Source: Bacteroidota bacterium (lineage in GTDB: Bacteria > Bacteroidota > Bacteroidia > Chitinophagales > LD1). From it: 51,801 nt of DNA. Position numbers and translations under genes: made by a program. Shown piece by piece: positions 35,712-43,461 of this stretch. The stretch's first letter is position 1, and each line of letters starts with the position of its first letter. The notes under the pieces are model-generated. The model saw nothing but the letters and a program-made list of their open reading frames with translations, searched no databases and was not told the origin of the DNA. The stretch is taken from positions 1 through 51,801 of the forward strand of contig JAFDYQ010000031.1 of assembly GCA_018267365.1 (NCBI GenBank). Reading direction: 5' to 3'.

Positions 35712-35789
35712 TCATAACCAACATATCGGCGTTAATCTATCTGCGGTAGAAAATTGGCAAATTTAAAGAATGCAGAGAGGAGATTGAAC

Positions 35790-35822
35790 GCTCACGTCAA
35801 GGCGTGGGCTTTATTCTTTTTG
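35790..35822 (+). terminator. Hairpin terminator in IS cargo region
   Basis: GCTCACG (35790-35796) pairs with CGTGGGC (35803-35809, one G-U pair), followed by TTTATTCTTTTT. It lies between the 71-aa and 62-aa genes. Confidence 0.7.
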
Positions 35823-35924
35823 CATTCGGGTATGCCAATACCTCTACCGCGAAGGGATTAAAAGTTCCACGCTGTTTTCATTTTAACCATTACTGAGGGA
35901 CACAGTAAGCAACCTAACCCTCTA

Positions 35925-36113
35925 ATGGCAAAGAAAGCTCACACAATCAAGGGTGCGATCATAATACCGATCCACTCAGAAGATGGTACTAAGAAAGGTA
36001 GATTGAAGATTACCGAAGGTGGCATCAAATTCTACAATAACAGTACAAGTAAGACAGCAGCCACCAGTTTAACCTGGGAGCAATTAAGTAACCCTAAAAA
36101 GGCAAAGAAATGA
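35925..36113 (+). CDS. IS cargo: 62-aa basic protein, unknown function
   Basis: 62 aa: AKKAHTIKGAIIIPIHSEDG, then KGRLKITEGGIKFYNNSTSK and TWEQLSNPKKAKK. It is a basic, probably beta-rich small domain with lysine-rich ends; nucleic-acid binding is possible but unproven. Its stop overlaps the next start as ATGA (36110-36113), a typical translational coupling. No family recognised. Confidence 0.65.
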   Translation: MAKKAHTIKGAIIIPIHSEDGTKKGRLKITEGGIKFYNNSTSKTAATSLTWEQLSNPKKAKK

Positions 36114-36223
36114 AAGGCTGTTTAGGAGTTATCGCTATTGGTGTACTTGTATGCTGTGGCCCTATAGGATGGTTCGTACTAGCTATTATAGGAGTATATG
36201 TAGTATTCGTACAGAAGAAGTAA
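36110..36223 (+). CDS. IS cargo: 37-aa membrane peptide
   Basis: ATG at 36110, TAA at 36221-36223. The product is MKGCLGVIAIGVLVCCGPIG followed by WFVLAIIGVYVVFVQKK. It is nearly all hydrophobic with a positive C-terminus, so a one- or two-segment membrane peptide. It overlaps the 62-aa gene by ATGA. Toxin-like hydrophobic peptides look like this, and the coupling to a small basic protein is notable, but a toxin role is speculation. Confidence 0.6.
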   Translation: MKGCLGVIAIGVLVCCGPIGWFVLAIIGVYVVFVQKK

Positions 36224-36322
36224 ATGGACACTGTCCAATTCTAAAATCACCATTTCAGGGTATTGTTTTAATGAATTTTGCTTTTTTATTTTGTTGATCT
36301 TAAAACAATTAAATCTATTAAA

Positions 36323-36601
36323 ATGGCAGATGCGAGAATTACACACATTCGCAAACCTAATCGTATGAGTAACCATGAGCACATAACTCACGTAGGTAAT
36401 CTTTCTCAAAGTTGGATATGGACAAGAGAAGCAGTTATCCAAAGTATTGATGCCGGTACAAATACTTTTTACGTACTAGATGCGGCAACTAATAAAAGGT
36501 CAGAAGTTGGTGTTGTTAGGCCAACTCACGGAAGTCCTTATCTAAGAACTCATGCTGATGGATATTGGAATGACAACCTATTGAGTTTACCAGAGTGCTA
36601 A
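36323..36601 (+). CDS. IS cargo: DUF3892 protein
   Basis: 92 aa from the ATG at 36323 (the longer frame from 36278 starts in non-coding-like DNA). It fits the DUF3892 pattern: MADARITHIRKPNRMSNHEH, ITHVGN, W-x-TREAVIQSIDAGTNTFYV and YLRTHADGYWNDNLLSLPEC. DUF3892 proteins are small and uncharacterised, frequent on mobile elements. It is convergent with the 46-aa gene on the opposite strand, with adjoining ends (36601/36602). Confidence 0.85.
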   Translation: MADARITHIRKPNRMSNHEHITHVGNLSQSWIWTREAVIQSIDAGTNTFYVLDAATNKRSEVGVVRPTHGSPYLRTHADGYWNDNLLSLPEC

Positions 36602-36742
36602 TTATTTCTTTACTGTAGCTTTCTTGGGTTTTACCTCTTTCTTAGGCTTTGGCTTATCAGGATTATTAGCTTTTGCCATTATAGCAAGTAGCTCGCCAAA
36701 ATCCATGTTTACTTTTAGCGATATGTCGCCTGACTTTTTCAT
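36602..36742 (-). CDS. IS cargo: 46-aa lysine-rich protein
   Basis: ATG at 36742, TAA at 36602. The product is MKKSGDISLKVNMDFGELLA, then IMAKANNPDKPKPKKEVKPK and KATVKK. A short amphipathic N-terminal half is followed by a lysine/proline tail. It is too short for confident family assignment; the clean fit between the DUF3892 stop and the right terminal repeat supports it as a gene. Confidence 0.55.
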   Translation of the reverse strand: MKKSGDISLKVNMDFGELLAIMAKANNPDKPKPKKEVKPKKATVKK

Positions 36743-36770
36743 GTGATAAAGTTAAGGAAATTATAGCACT

Positions 36771-36796
36771 TAATTTACCTCAAATGAGGTAAATTA
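36771..36796. repeat. Perfect palindrome next to right terminal repeat
   Basis: TAATTTACCTCA (36771-36782) and TGAGGTAAATTA (36785-36796), 12 bp arms separated by AA. It overlaps the inner part of the right inverted repeat. Confidence 0.8.
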
Positions 36797-36813
36797 GGCG
36801 GTTGGTATCAATA
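36781..36813 (-). repeat. Right terminal inverted repeat
   Basis: Read on the minus strand from 36813: TATTGATACCAA at the outer end and CATTTG at the inner end, matching the left end at 33989-34020. Confidence 0.75.
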
Positions 36814-36897
36814 GGTGATTCATTACTAAACTTAAAGCTGTTGCAACATCCTTGTGGTTTTATGGTTTAACTATGCAAAAACAAAATCTGATATACC

Positions 36898-37941
36898 ATG
36901 ATAGCTACCCGAGCATACGCCGTACAGAGCGCTACTACGCCGCTGGGACCATTCACTCTGGACCGCCGTGATCTAAAGCCCAATGACGTGCATATAGAGA
37001 TACTCTACTGTGGCGTGTGCCACTCTGATATACACCAGGCCCGCAATGAATGGGGCGGGTCTAAATACCCCATGGTGCCGGGACACGAAATAGTAGGGCG
37101 CGTAGTAAAGGTAGGTGACAAGGTGACAAAATTCAAGGCCGGAGACCTGGCAGGCGTAGGATGCTTCGTAGACTCCTGCCGCACCTGCCCCCAGTGTGCT
37201 GCCGGTGAGGAGCAATACTGCGAGAAAGGTATGACAGGTACCTACAATAGCTTTGAGCGCGGCACTACTATCCCTACCTATGGCGGCTACTCCAATAACA
37301 TAGTGGTGGATGAGCAATATGTACTGCGCGTATCTGACAAACTGGACCTGAGCGCTGTAGCACCGCTGCTATGTGCAGGTATCACTACCTACTCTCCGCT
37401 GCGCCACGTAGGCGTGGGCAAAGGCCATAAAGTCGCCGTACTCGGCCTCGGAGGCCTGGGCCATATGGCGGTGAAGTTTGCAGCGTCTTTTGGTGCGGAG
37501 GTGACGATGCTGAGCGGCAGCCCGTCTAAGGAGGCCGATGCCAAGAAGCTGGGCGCACACGACTTTATCCTGACCTCTGATGCAGAGAAGATGAAGGCAG
37601 CGGCGGGCTCTTTTGACTTTATACTCAATACCGTATCCGCACCGCATGACTACAGCACCTACCTGAAGCTGCTGAAGACAGACGGGACCATGATAGTAGT
37701 AGGCATACCTCCTACACCGCAGGCTATACCAGCCTCTGACCTGATCATGAAGCGCAAGACCATCATCGGATCACTGATAGGCGGCATACGTGAGACGCAG
37801 GAGATGCTGGACTACTGTGCCGAGCACAATATCGTATCAGACGTAGAGGTGATCAGCGCAGACTATATCAATACCGCCTACGAGCGCATGCTGAAGGGCG
37901 ATGTGAAGTACCGCTTTGTGATAGATACGAAGACGCTATAA
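36898..37941 (+). CDS. Zinc-dependent NAD(P)-linked alcohol dehydrogenase (YahK/CAD-like)
   Basis: 347 aa. Medium-chain dehydrogenase. The catalytic zinc site is in the CGVCHSD segment (C38/C41) and G62-H63-E64. The structural zinc cysteines are in GCFVDSCRTCPQC...EEQYC. The coenzyme motif is GLGGLGHMAVKFA, and LSGSPSKEADA after strand two carries serines instead of an acidic residue, which favours NADP(H). The subfamily reduces aliphatic and aromatic aldehydes. It is monocistronic, directly to the right of the IS element, and followed by a terminator. Confidence 0.94.
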   Translation: MIATRAYAVQSATTPLGPFTLDRRDLKPNDVHIEILYCGVCHSDIHQARNEWGGSKYPMVPGHEIVGRVVKVGDKVTKFKAGDLAGVGCFVDSCRTCPQCAAGEEQYCEKGMTGTYNSFERGTTIPTYGGYSNNIVVDEQYVLRVSDKLDLSAVAPLLCAGITTYSPLRHVGVGKGHKVAVLGLGGLGHMAVKFAASFGAEVTMLSGSPSKEADAKKLGAHDFILTSDAEKMKAAAGSFDFILNTVSAPHDYSTYLKLLKTDGTMIVVGIPPTPQAIPASDLIMKRKTIIGSLIGGIRETQEMLDYCAEHNIVSDVEVISADYINTAYERMLKGDVKYRFVIDTKTL

Positions 37942-37967
37942 AGAATAATGAAATAGAGAATAGCGAG

Positions 37968-37997
37968 CAGCCGGGGCGATCCTGGCTGTTTTTTTTG
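37968..37997 (+). terminator. Rho-independent terminator of alcohol dehydrogenase gene
   Basis: CAGCC (37968-37972) pairs with GGCTG (37984-37988), followed by eight Ts. Confidence 0.8.
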
Positions 37998-38002
37998 TAT
38001 CG

Positions 38003-38302
38003 TCAAAGCGATTCACTTGTTCTCTTCAAGGCTTTCGACGTCACCTTTGTCTTTGGCACGCCAACAGCATAGCCTCCTACGATGATATATCGGACCTCAT
38101 GATTTTCTAATAACCCTATAAACTCGCTGAAGTCCGGCGGAAAGTTGACTTTCATAATCGGGAAGTTGTTGACGAAAAACTCTATCGCATTCAGGCGCTC
38201 GGCCACAGGCCTTGACATCCAATAGGCGCGATCATTTTTAGCTTCCTTGTGAGCTACCTTATGTATATGACGGATCATACGCTGCATATCTAAAGATAAC
38301 AA
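38003..38302 (-). pseudogene. Decayed fusion of a small protein and a nucleotidyltransferase
   Basis: 99-codon frame. The first ~50 residues (RHIHKVAHKEAKNDRAYWMS, RPVAERLNAIEFFVNNF) match a Bacteroidota small protein that usually precedes a nucleotidyltransferase gene. The following part (MKVNFPPDFSEFIGLLENHE, VRYIIVGGYAVG) is the start of that nucleotidyltransferase, but the frame then diverges into VPKTKVTSKALKRTSESL and stops. The catalytic G-S-x10-D-x-D region and all the rest are missing. The two genes thus appear fused and truncated. It lies 18 nt after the fatty-acid-hydroxylase stop. Related intact pairs are often linked to AbiEii/MNT-type systems. Confidence 0.6.
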
Positions 38303-38320
38303 TTTAAACAGCAGACTTTA

Positions 38321-39142
38321 TCAGGACACCACCACCTCCGGTGTCTCCATTACCTCCTCCTTCGCTGGCTCTGTCTGATGGGCGGTGGCAGTACGCGCTT
38401 TCACTTTTTCAAACTCTGCGTCATACTGGGCATGATTGCTACCCATGATGCGGTCCCAGAGGTTGAAGTAGAGGCCATAGTTGCAGCGTACATAGCGATG
38501 GTGCATGTTGTGATGCACGGATGTATTTTGCCATTTGTACAGCATGTGCGTAGTAAAGCCGCTAGGGAATAGCTCAAAACCGAGATGGCCCATCACATTC
38601 AGCACGGTCTGATAGATCACCCAGATGAAAATAGCCAGTGGATGCAATGGAATGAGGAAGACCATAATCGGTAGGATAGCCACCTCCAGCACTGCCTCTA
38701 TCGGATGAAAAGAAAACGCCGCCCACGGAGTAGGATTGGTAGAAAGATGGTGGACGCGGTGCACATACTTGTATATCCGGTCCCAGTGCATGAAGCGGTG
38801 CATCCAGTAGAAGTACATATCATGCAGCATGATAAATGCTACGACAGAAAAGATAAAATAACTATAGCTATGTGCATGTATATCACTATATATTTTTGTA
38901 TAACCGTTGATCTTGGCCCAATAAACCCCACCTCCTACCATGGCAAAGATCGCAAGCGATAATAAAGAGTAAATGACTTCCCTGTTGATCACTTTGCGGT
39001 CAGGAAATTTTGGCTGGATCTTGTGGAAGGAGAATTTCTGCTTCTTCCATACATAAAAGATCAGGTAAGCGATCCCAGCAAAAAAGAAATACCGGAATAC
39101 GATGAGCGGGAAGATCTTTAGTATGTGGGCCAGTACATCCAT
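38321..39142 (-). CDS. Fatty acid hydroxylase/sterol desaturase family protein
   Basis: 273 aa from the ATG at 39142; the frame extends to 39190, but the added 16 residues are not coding-like. Integral membrane protein with hydrophobic segments (FFFAGIAYLIFYVW; LLSLAIFAMVGGGVYW). The di-iron histidine motifs are HDMYFYWMHRFMH, HRVHHLSTNP and HNMHHRY. These enzymes hydroxylate or desaturate lipid chains using O2; exact substrate unknown. It ends with a charged tail (TEPAKEEVMETPEVVVS). Confidence 0.92.
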   Translation of the reverse strand: MDVLAHILKIFPLIVFRYFFFAGIAYLIFYVWKKQKFSFHKIQPKFPDRKVINREVIYSLLSLAIFAMVGGGVYWAKINGYTKIYSDIHAHSYSYFIFSVVAFIMLHDMYFYWMHRFMHWDRIYKYVHRVHHLSTNPTPWAAFSFHPIEAVLEVAILPIMVFLIPLHPLAIFIWVIYQTVLNVMGHLGFELFPSGFTTHMLYKWQNTSVHHNMHHRYVRCNYGLYFNLWDRIMGSNHAQYDAEFEKVKARTATAHQTEPAKEEVMETPEVVVS

Positions 39143-39312
39143 GACATTATTTTTTGATAGAATAAATATAATGCAGCTGGTAGCATACATAGTATACTAC
39201 ATGGTCGAAACATATCAGAAACTTAATGAAAGGGCCCATTGTCAGGCTGAAACGGTGTTAACTTTTTCTAATCAGATAATTAATTCTATTTTGCGGCTAT
39301 ACAATCTGATAC

Positions 39313-40794
39313 ATGAGTACTCTATTCAGGAAAAAATCCCTGGCCTCTCTGCTCAATATTGAAAGTGAAGGGGGACATACCCTGACCCGTACGCTCACTG
39401 CTACCTCTCTGGTAGCTCTGGGGATAGGTGCGATCATCGGTGCAGGCCTCTTTGTACGTACCGCTGCTGCTGCTGCTAATAATGCCGGGCCATCTGTGAC
39501 CCTTGGATTTGTGCTGGCCGGTATCGGCTGCGCCCTGGCGGGCCTCTGCTATGCAGAGTTTGCAGCTATGATACCTGTGGCTGGTAGCGCCTATACATAT
39601 TCCTATGCCACGCTGGGCGAACTGGTGGCCTGGGTGATAGGCTGGGATCTCGTGCTGGAGTATGCCCTCGGTGCGGCTACGGTAAGTATAGCCTGGAGCG
39701 AGTACCTCAATAAACTACTCGGCTATGTAGGTTACCAGATCCCATTTGAGTGGTGTCACTCACCTATGGAGAAACTGATGAGTGCAGATGGCGCTGTGCT
39801 CGCGCATGGCTATATGAATATACCGGCCCTCTTCATACTCTTTCTCCTCAGCCTCCTGCTGATACGCGGCACCAAGGAGTCTGCTTTTGTCAACTCTGTG
39901 ATCGTGATCACCAAACTGGCTATCGTGGTACTCTTCATAATATTCGGCTGGCAGTTTATAAACCCGGCTAACCACACGCCATACATCCCCGCTGCCACCA
40001 CTTATGTAGATGCTCAGGGTGTACCGCACAACTTTGGCGGTATATGGGGCATACTCGGTGCGGCGGGTGTCGTATTCTTTGCCTTCATCGGCTTTGACGC
40101 GGTATCTACTGCTGCGCAGGAGGCCAAAAACCCTAAGCGGGATATGCCTATCGGTATTCTCGGGTCGCTCGCGGTGTGTACCGTGCTTTACATACTCTTT
40201 GCACACGTTCTGACAGGTGTAGCCACTGTCAACGATTTCCGCACAGCGGGCAAGGAAGCCTCTGTAGCATATGCCATCCAGACCTACATGCCAGGATATG
40301 GCTGGCTGGCAAAATCAGTGACAGTAGCCATCCTGGCAGGCTTCAGCTCAGTGATCCTGGTCATGCTCATGGGTCAGTCGCGTGTTTTCTATACCATGTC
40401 AAAGGATGGTCTGATACCATCTATCTTCTCTGACCTGCACCCTAAGTACAAAACGCCATATAAGTCTAACCTGCTTCTCTTTGGATTCATTGGCATCTTC
40501 TCTGCCTTTGTACCGGGAGATATAGTAGGCGATATGACCAGTATCGGTACGCTCTTTGCCTTCATTCTGGTCTGTGCCGGTGTGATCATCATGCGCCGCA
40601 CAGCGCCTGATGAGCCGCGCCCATTCCGCACACCATTGGTGCCTATCGTGCCCATACTCGGTATCATCACCTGCGGCCTTATGATCCTGGGCCTGGGCTG
40701 GGCCAACTGGATACGCCTGGCCGTATGGCTGGTCATAGGCTTTGTGATTTATTTCTCTTATGGTGTGAAAAACAGTAAGCTGAATAAGCAGTAA
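39313..40794 (+). CDS. Amino-acid permease (APC superfamily, cationic amino-acid transporter-like)
   Basis: 493 aa with about 12-14 membrane segments. The first has the APC signature GIGAIIGAGLFVRTAAAAAN. Other landmarks are MIPVAGSAYTYSYATLGELV, WVIGWDLVLEYALGAATVSI, VVFFAFIGFDAVSTAAQEAK (highly conserved in cationic amino-acid transporters) and NPKRDMPIGI. It takes up amino acids by proton-coupled or exchange mechanisms. Substrate preference cannot be told with certainty. It is monocistronic. Confidence 0.93.
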   Translation: MSTLFRKKSLASLLNIESEGGHTLTRTLTATSLVALGIGAIIGAGLFVRTAAAAANNAGPSVTLGFVLAGIGCALAGLCYAEFAAMIPVAGSAYTYSYATLGELVAWVIGWDLVLEYALGAATVSIAWSEYLNKLLGYVGYQIPFEWCHSPMEKLMSADGAVLAHGYMNIPALFILFLLSLLLIRGTKESAFVNSVIVITKLAIVVLFIIFGWQFINPANHTPYIPAATTYVDAQGVPHNFGGIWGILGAAGVVFFAFIGFDAVSTAAQEAKNPKRDMPIGILGSLAVCTVLYILFAHVLTGVATVNDFRTAGKEASVAYAIQTYMPGYGWLAKSVTVAILAGFSSVILVMLMGQSRVFYTMSKDGLIPSIFSDLHPKYKTPYKSNLLLFGFIGIFSAFVPGDIVGDMTSIGTLFAFILVCAGVIIMRRTAPDEPRPFRTPLVPIVPILGIITCGLMILGLGWANWIRLAVWLVIGFVIYFSYGVKNSKLNKQ

Positions 40795-40887
40795 GAAATT
40801 TAAATGTCACTTTTGAACGAGCCGGCGGGATGGTCACTCGGTTTCTTCGTCATTACTATACTGCATGCCATCGGGTATAAAAACAAA

Positions 40888-40906
40888 ACCCGCGGTCGGC
40901 GCGGGT
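40888..40906 (-). terminator. Terminator for the small secreted protein (minus strand)
   Basis: ACCCGCG (40888-40894) pairs with CGCGGGT (40900-40906). On the minus strand it is followed by TTTTGTTTTTAT, so it acts in that direction, downstream of 40937-41191. Confidence 0.78.
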
Positions 40907-40936
40907 CTGTAAGGGTGGTCGTATCTTTGTAGCTTA

Positions 40937-41191
40937 TTAAGCCTTTTTTATGCCTTCGCGGAGGAGCAGGAGGTTCAGGTCATTAGTACCTACGAAGTTG
41001 GCGGAGATATGTGGTCCGCTGCCGGCAGTGGCATCCTGAGCGGGAGATTGCTCCGCAGGAGCGGCGGCGGGAGCCTGTGCGCTCTGAGTGTTTGCGTTGG
41101 TCACCTGAGTATTTTCCTTAGCTGTCGGAGTCTGCGCATTGGCTGCGGTGAAGATCAGGATGCTGAGGGTGATAGTCAGGATGTATTTCAT
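40937..41191 (-). CDS. Small secreted Ala/Gln/Pro-rich protein
   Basis: 84 aa. Signal peptide KYILTITLSILIFTAANAQ. The mature part is low-complexity (TQSAQAPAAAPAEQSPAQDA), ending in ISANFVGTNDLNLLLLREGI. It is likely disordered; function unknown. A dedicated minus-strand terminator follows, supporting expression. Confidence 0.75.
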   Translation of the reverse strand: MKYILTITLSILIFTAANAQTPTAKENTQVTNANTQSAQAPAAAPAEQSPAQDATAGSGPHISANFVGTNDLNLLLLREGIKKA

Positions 41192-41587
41192 GTTGCTTTC
41201 GTTTGCGTTGATATTTTCAAAGTAAATTTTGGTTACACTTTTGTCAATCTTTTTTTGACAACAGGAGTATTGTAATTTGTGAGAGACAATAAATTAAGTT
41301 GATATTTTTCACAAAAAAACAGCTTATGACCGGCCCTAAACCGCCGCGCAGGCCACCTTGCCACAGAGGTGGATTGTTTGATGATCTTATACTAAACGGG
41401 CATTGCCACATTCCACAGATTATTTTAGACATATCCTTACTATGAAAGGCTTTCTGAGCTTATGATATTAACTAGGGGAAAGAATCGGAATCTCAAAAAA
41501 GAAATAATTAATCGTAATTTATATGTTTATATTTTACAGAGACAGACCAGCATTTTAGGCTATTTTTGTAAAATAAATCACCTAAAC
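41192..41587. other. Intergenic region before ammonium transporter
   Basis: 396 bp between divergent genes. It holds a -7-like TATTTTTG at 41561-41568 (see the transporter). A small hairpin-like CCACC...GGTGG sits near 41353-41374. No gene is supported. Confidence 0.55.
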
Positions 41588-42913
41588 ATGGCCAGAAGGC
41601 GCAGATTTTTGCTTGTGATCATTATTTTTGGACTCATTTGCTGTGGTGGCCTTATTTTTCCCAATCCTGTAGAGACCGGTGTGAATGACTCGGCCATCAA
41701 TTATGCAGATGTAGCCTGGCTGCTCACAGCATCAGGACTCGTACTACTCATGACGCCCGGCCTGTCCTTTTTCTACGGAGGTATGGTGAGCAAGAAGAAC
41801 ATCATCTCTACCATGCTCCAGAGTTTTATAGCGCTAGGTGCTATCACTGTAGTATTTATCACAGTAGGGTTCAGCCTTTGCTTTGGTACGAGCTGGCATG
41901 GGCTGATAGGCAATCCGCTGGACTTTTTCTTCTTCAAAAATGTGACTCTCTCCACCAATAAAGGACTCGCCCCGACCATACCACTCATGCTCTTTGCTGT
42001 ATTTCAGATGAAGTTTGCCATCATCACACCGGCGCTGATCACGGGTAGCTTTGCCGAGCGGGTAAAGTTTAACGCCTACCTGGTCTTTATGATCCTCTTC
42101 AGTATTTTCATTTATTGCCCGCTGGCGCACTGGACCTGGCACCCGGAGGGTTTCCTGCACAGGTGGGGAGTCCTGGATTTTGCCGGTGGTACGGTAGTGC
42201 ATATGAGCGCGGGCTATGCAGCCCTGGCCGGGGCTATGTTTCTCGGGCCGCGCAAGGTCTTCGGCACTGCCAATCACTCCGAGCATCCGGCCAATATCCC
42301 TTACGTAATGCTGGGTACAGGTATGCTTTGGTTTGGTTGGTTTGGGTTCAACTGCGGCTCGGCGCTCGGTGCTAATACTACAGCCGTACTTTCCTTTGTC
42401 ACTACGGTCGTCGCCTCGGCTGCAGCTATGATGTCGTGGATATTCTTTGACGCAGCCCGTGGCAAAAAGGTATCTGCCATGGGTGCCTGTATCGGAGCAG
42501 TAGTGGGTCTGGTAGCTATCACGCCCGCTGCCGGGTTTGTCACTGTGCCACAGGCGCTCTTCATTGGCTTTATCTCAGCCTTGGTGTCCAATCTGGCCGT
42601 ACGGGCCAAGAACCGCTCCAGCCTGGATGACACCCTGGATGTTTTCCCCTGCCATGGGGTCGGGGGTATCATGGGCATGATCCTGACAGGCATCTTTGCC
42701 AAGGACGTCGGTCTGTACTATGGTCATACGACTACCTTTCTATACCATATGCTTGCGTTGGTCATTGTGAGTATATTTTCCTTTGGCGGATCTTATATCC
42801 TGTATTTTATCACTGACAAAATAGTGCCACTGCGGGTGAGTGAGGAGGATGAGCATGAAGGTCTGGACTGGACCCAGCACGGTGAGCGGTATAAGATCAA
42901 ACCAACCGTATAG
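41588..42913 (+). CDS. amt: Ammonium transporter
   Basis: 441 aa from the ATG at 41588. The frame is open to 41462, but the extra residues have no family match, and a TATTTTTG -7 box (41561-41568) sits just before this ATG. Signal-like hydrophobic N-terminus, then eleven membrane segments expected for Amt. Landmarks: SGLVLLMTPGLSFFYGGMVS, AFAERVKF-type GSFAERVKFNAYLVF, MLGTGMLWFGWFGFNCGSAL and FPCHGVGGIMGMILTGIFA (pore histidine). It conducts ammonium/ammonia. No glnB (PII) gene is adjacent. Confidence 0.96.
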   Translation: MARRRRFLLVIIIFGLICCGGLIFPNPVETGVNDSAINYADVAWLLTASGLVLLMTPGLSFFYGGMVSKKNIISTMLQSFIALGAITVVFITVGFSLCFGTSWHGLIGNPLDFFFFKNVTLSTNKGLAPTIPLMLFAVFQMKFAIITPALITGSFAERVKFNAYLVFMILFSIFIYCPLAHWTWHPEGFLHRWGVLDFAGGTVVHMSAGYAALAGAMFLGPRKVFGTANHSEHPANIPYVMLGTGMLWFGWFGFNCGSALGANTTAVLSFVTTVVASAAAMMSWIFFDAARGKKVSAMGACIGAVVGLVAITPAAGFVTVPQALFIGFISALVSNLAVRAKNRSSLDDTLDVFPCHGVGGIMGMILTGIFAKDVGLYYGHTTTFLYHMLALVIVSIFSFGGSYILYFITDKIVPLRVSEEDEHEGLDWTQHGERYKIKPTV

Positions 42914-43056
42914 ACCTCTGCCTTAGCCCGGTTATATCCTCATGCCGGTAGCGCGCCGTGACCGAGTGATACCAGCATATTGATAATTTCCGCTGCACCT
43001 CCGCGCCTTCGAGGCAAAATATTAGGTCCTCTCTTCCATAATTCCCAAAGTTATTT

Positions 43057-43064
43057 TACTTTTG
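43057..43064 (+). promoter_or_regulatory. Candidate -7 box of tRNA-His
   Basis: TACTTTTG matches TAnnTTTG and lies 12 nt before the tRNA 5' end. No exact TTG is found at the expected -33 distance. Confidence 0.45.
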
Positions 43065-43076
43065 CCGTCCCTGCAT

Positions 43077-43151
43077 GGCGACCATAGCTCAGTTGGTTAG
43101 AGTAGCGGATTGTGGTTCCGTTGGTCGTGGGTTCGAGCCCCATTGGTCGCC
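43077..43151 (+). tRNA. tRNA-His (anticodon GTG)
   Basis: Cloverleaf read directly. The acceptor stem GCGACCA (43078-43084) pairs with TGGTCGC (43144-43150). An extra G at 43077 opposite C at 43151 is the G-1 typical of tRNA-His. The D-arm is GCTC...GAGT; the anticodon loop TTGTGGT holds GTG; the T-arm has GGTTCGAGCC. The 3' CCA is not encoded. Confidence 0.95.
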
Positions 43152-43164
43152 CCGAGAGACAAAG

Positions 43165-43188
43165 AGCCCCTTTTTAGGGGCTTTTTTT
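43165..43188 (+). terminator. Terminator of tRNA-His
   Basis: AGCCCC (43165-43170) pairs with GGGGCT (43177-43182), followed by seven Ts in total. Confidence 0.88.
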
Positions 43189-43327
43189 GTATCTCCCGCT
43201 CCACAGACTCCTGAAAGAAGGCTTTCAAGCATACCGGGCGCTACCTGATGGTCTGAGCTTCCCTCCTACCAGGGGTTATCCCATTCCTGACAAAACAAAT
43301 ATGTTAAGCCCTTAAAGCAACTGACAG

Positions 43328-43365
43328 TAATAATAAAAGGAGGTTTATGCCTCCTTTTATTATTA
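43328..43365 (-). terminator. Perfect 16-bp hairpin downstream of giant surface gene
   Basis: TAATAATAAAAGGAGG (43328-43343) and CCTCCTTTTATTATTA (43350-43365) with a 6-nt loop. With A/T outer arms it can terminate in either direction; the minus-strand giant gene ends ~100 nt away. Confidence 0.8.
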
Positions 43366-43461
43366 CCAAAGATAGATACTTGATGTCTTCGCATAGATTG
43401 TGCTTAGAGTATTCCTTCTATGATTATTCTTAAAGAATATCTCTATAAATCATATCCACCC

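Larger units (their letters stand above)
33989..36813 (+). mobile_element. IS1595-family element with cargo genes (about 2.8 kb)
   Basis: The left end 33989-34020 and right end 36781-36813 (reverse complement) are imperfect inverted repeats. The outer 12 bases (TATTGATACCAA) match exactly, and about 26 of ~32 match with small gaps. Inside are a transposase gene and six small genes. The whole segment is visibly more A+T-rich than its flanks and uses different codons. IS1595-family elements are known to carry passenger genes. No clear 8-bp target duplication was found flanking these ends. Confidence 0.75.

Noticed and set aside
33978..36824. 8-bp target-site duplication for the IS1595 element
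   Set aside because: Flanks tested at several end positions (for example GATGTACT versus GGTGATTC) do not match.
41462..41587. 42-residue N-terminal extension of the ammonium transporter
   Set aside because: Lies upstream of a -7 promoter box at 41561-41568 and does not resemble Amt sequence.
43328..43365. Possible attachment site or mobile-element end next to tRNA-His
   Set aside because: It is a perfect hairpin with terminator character; no integrase or direct repeat of the tRNA 3' end was found nearby.
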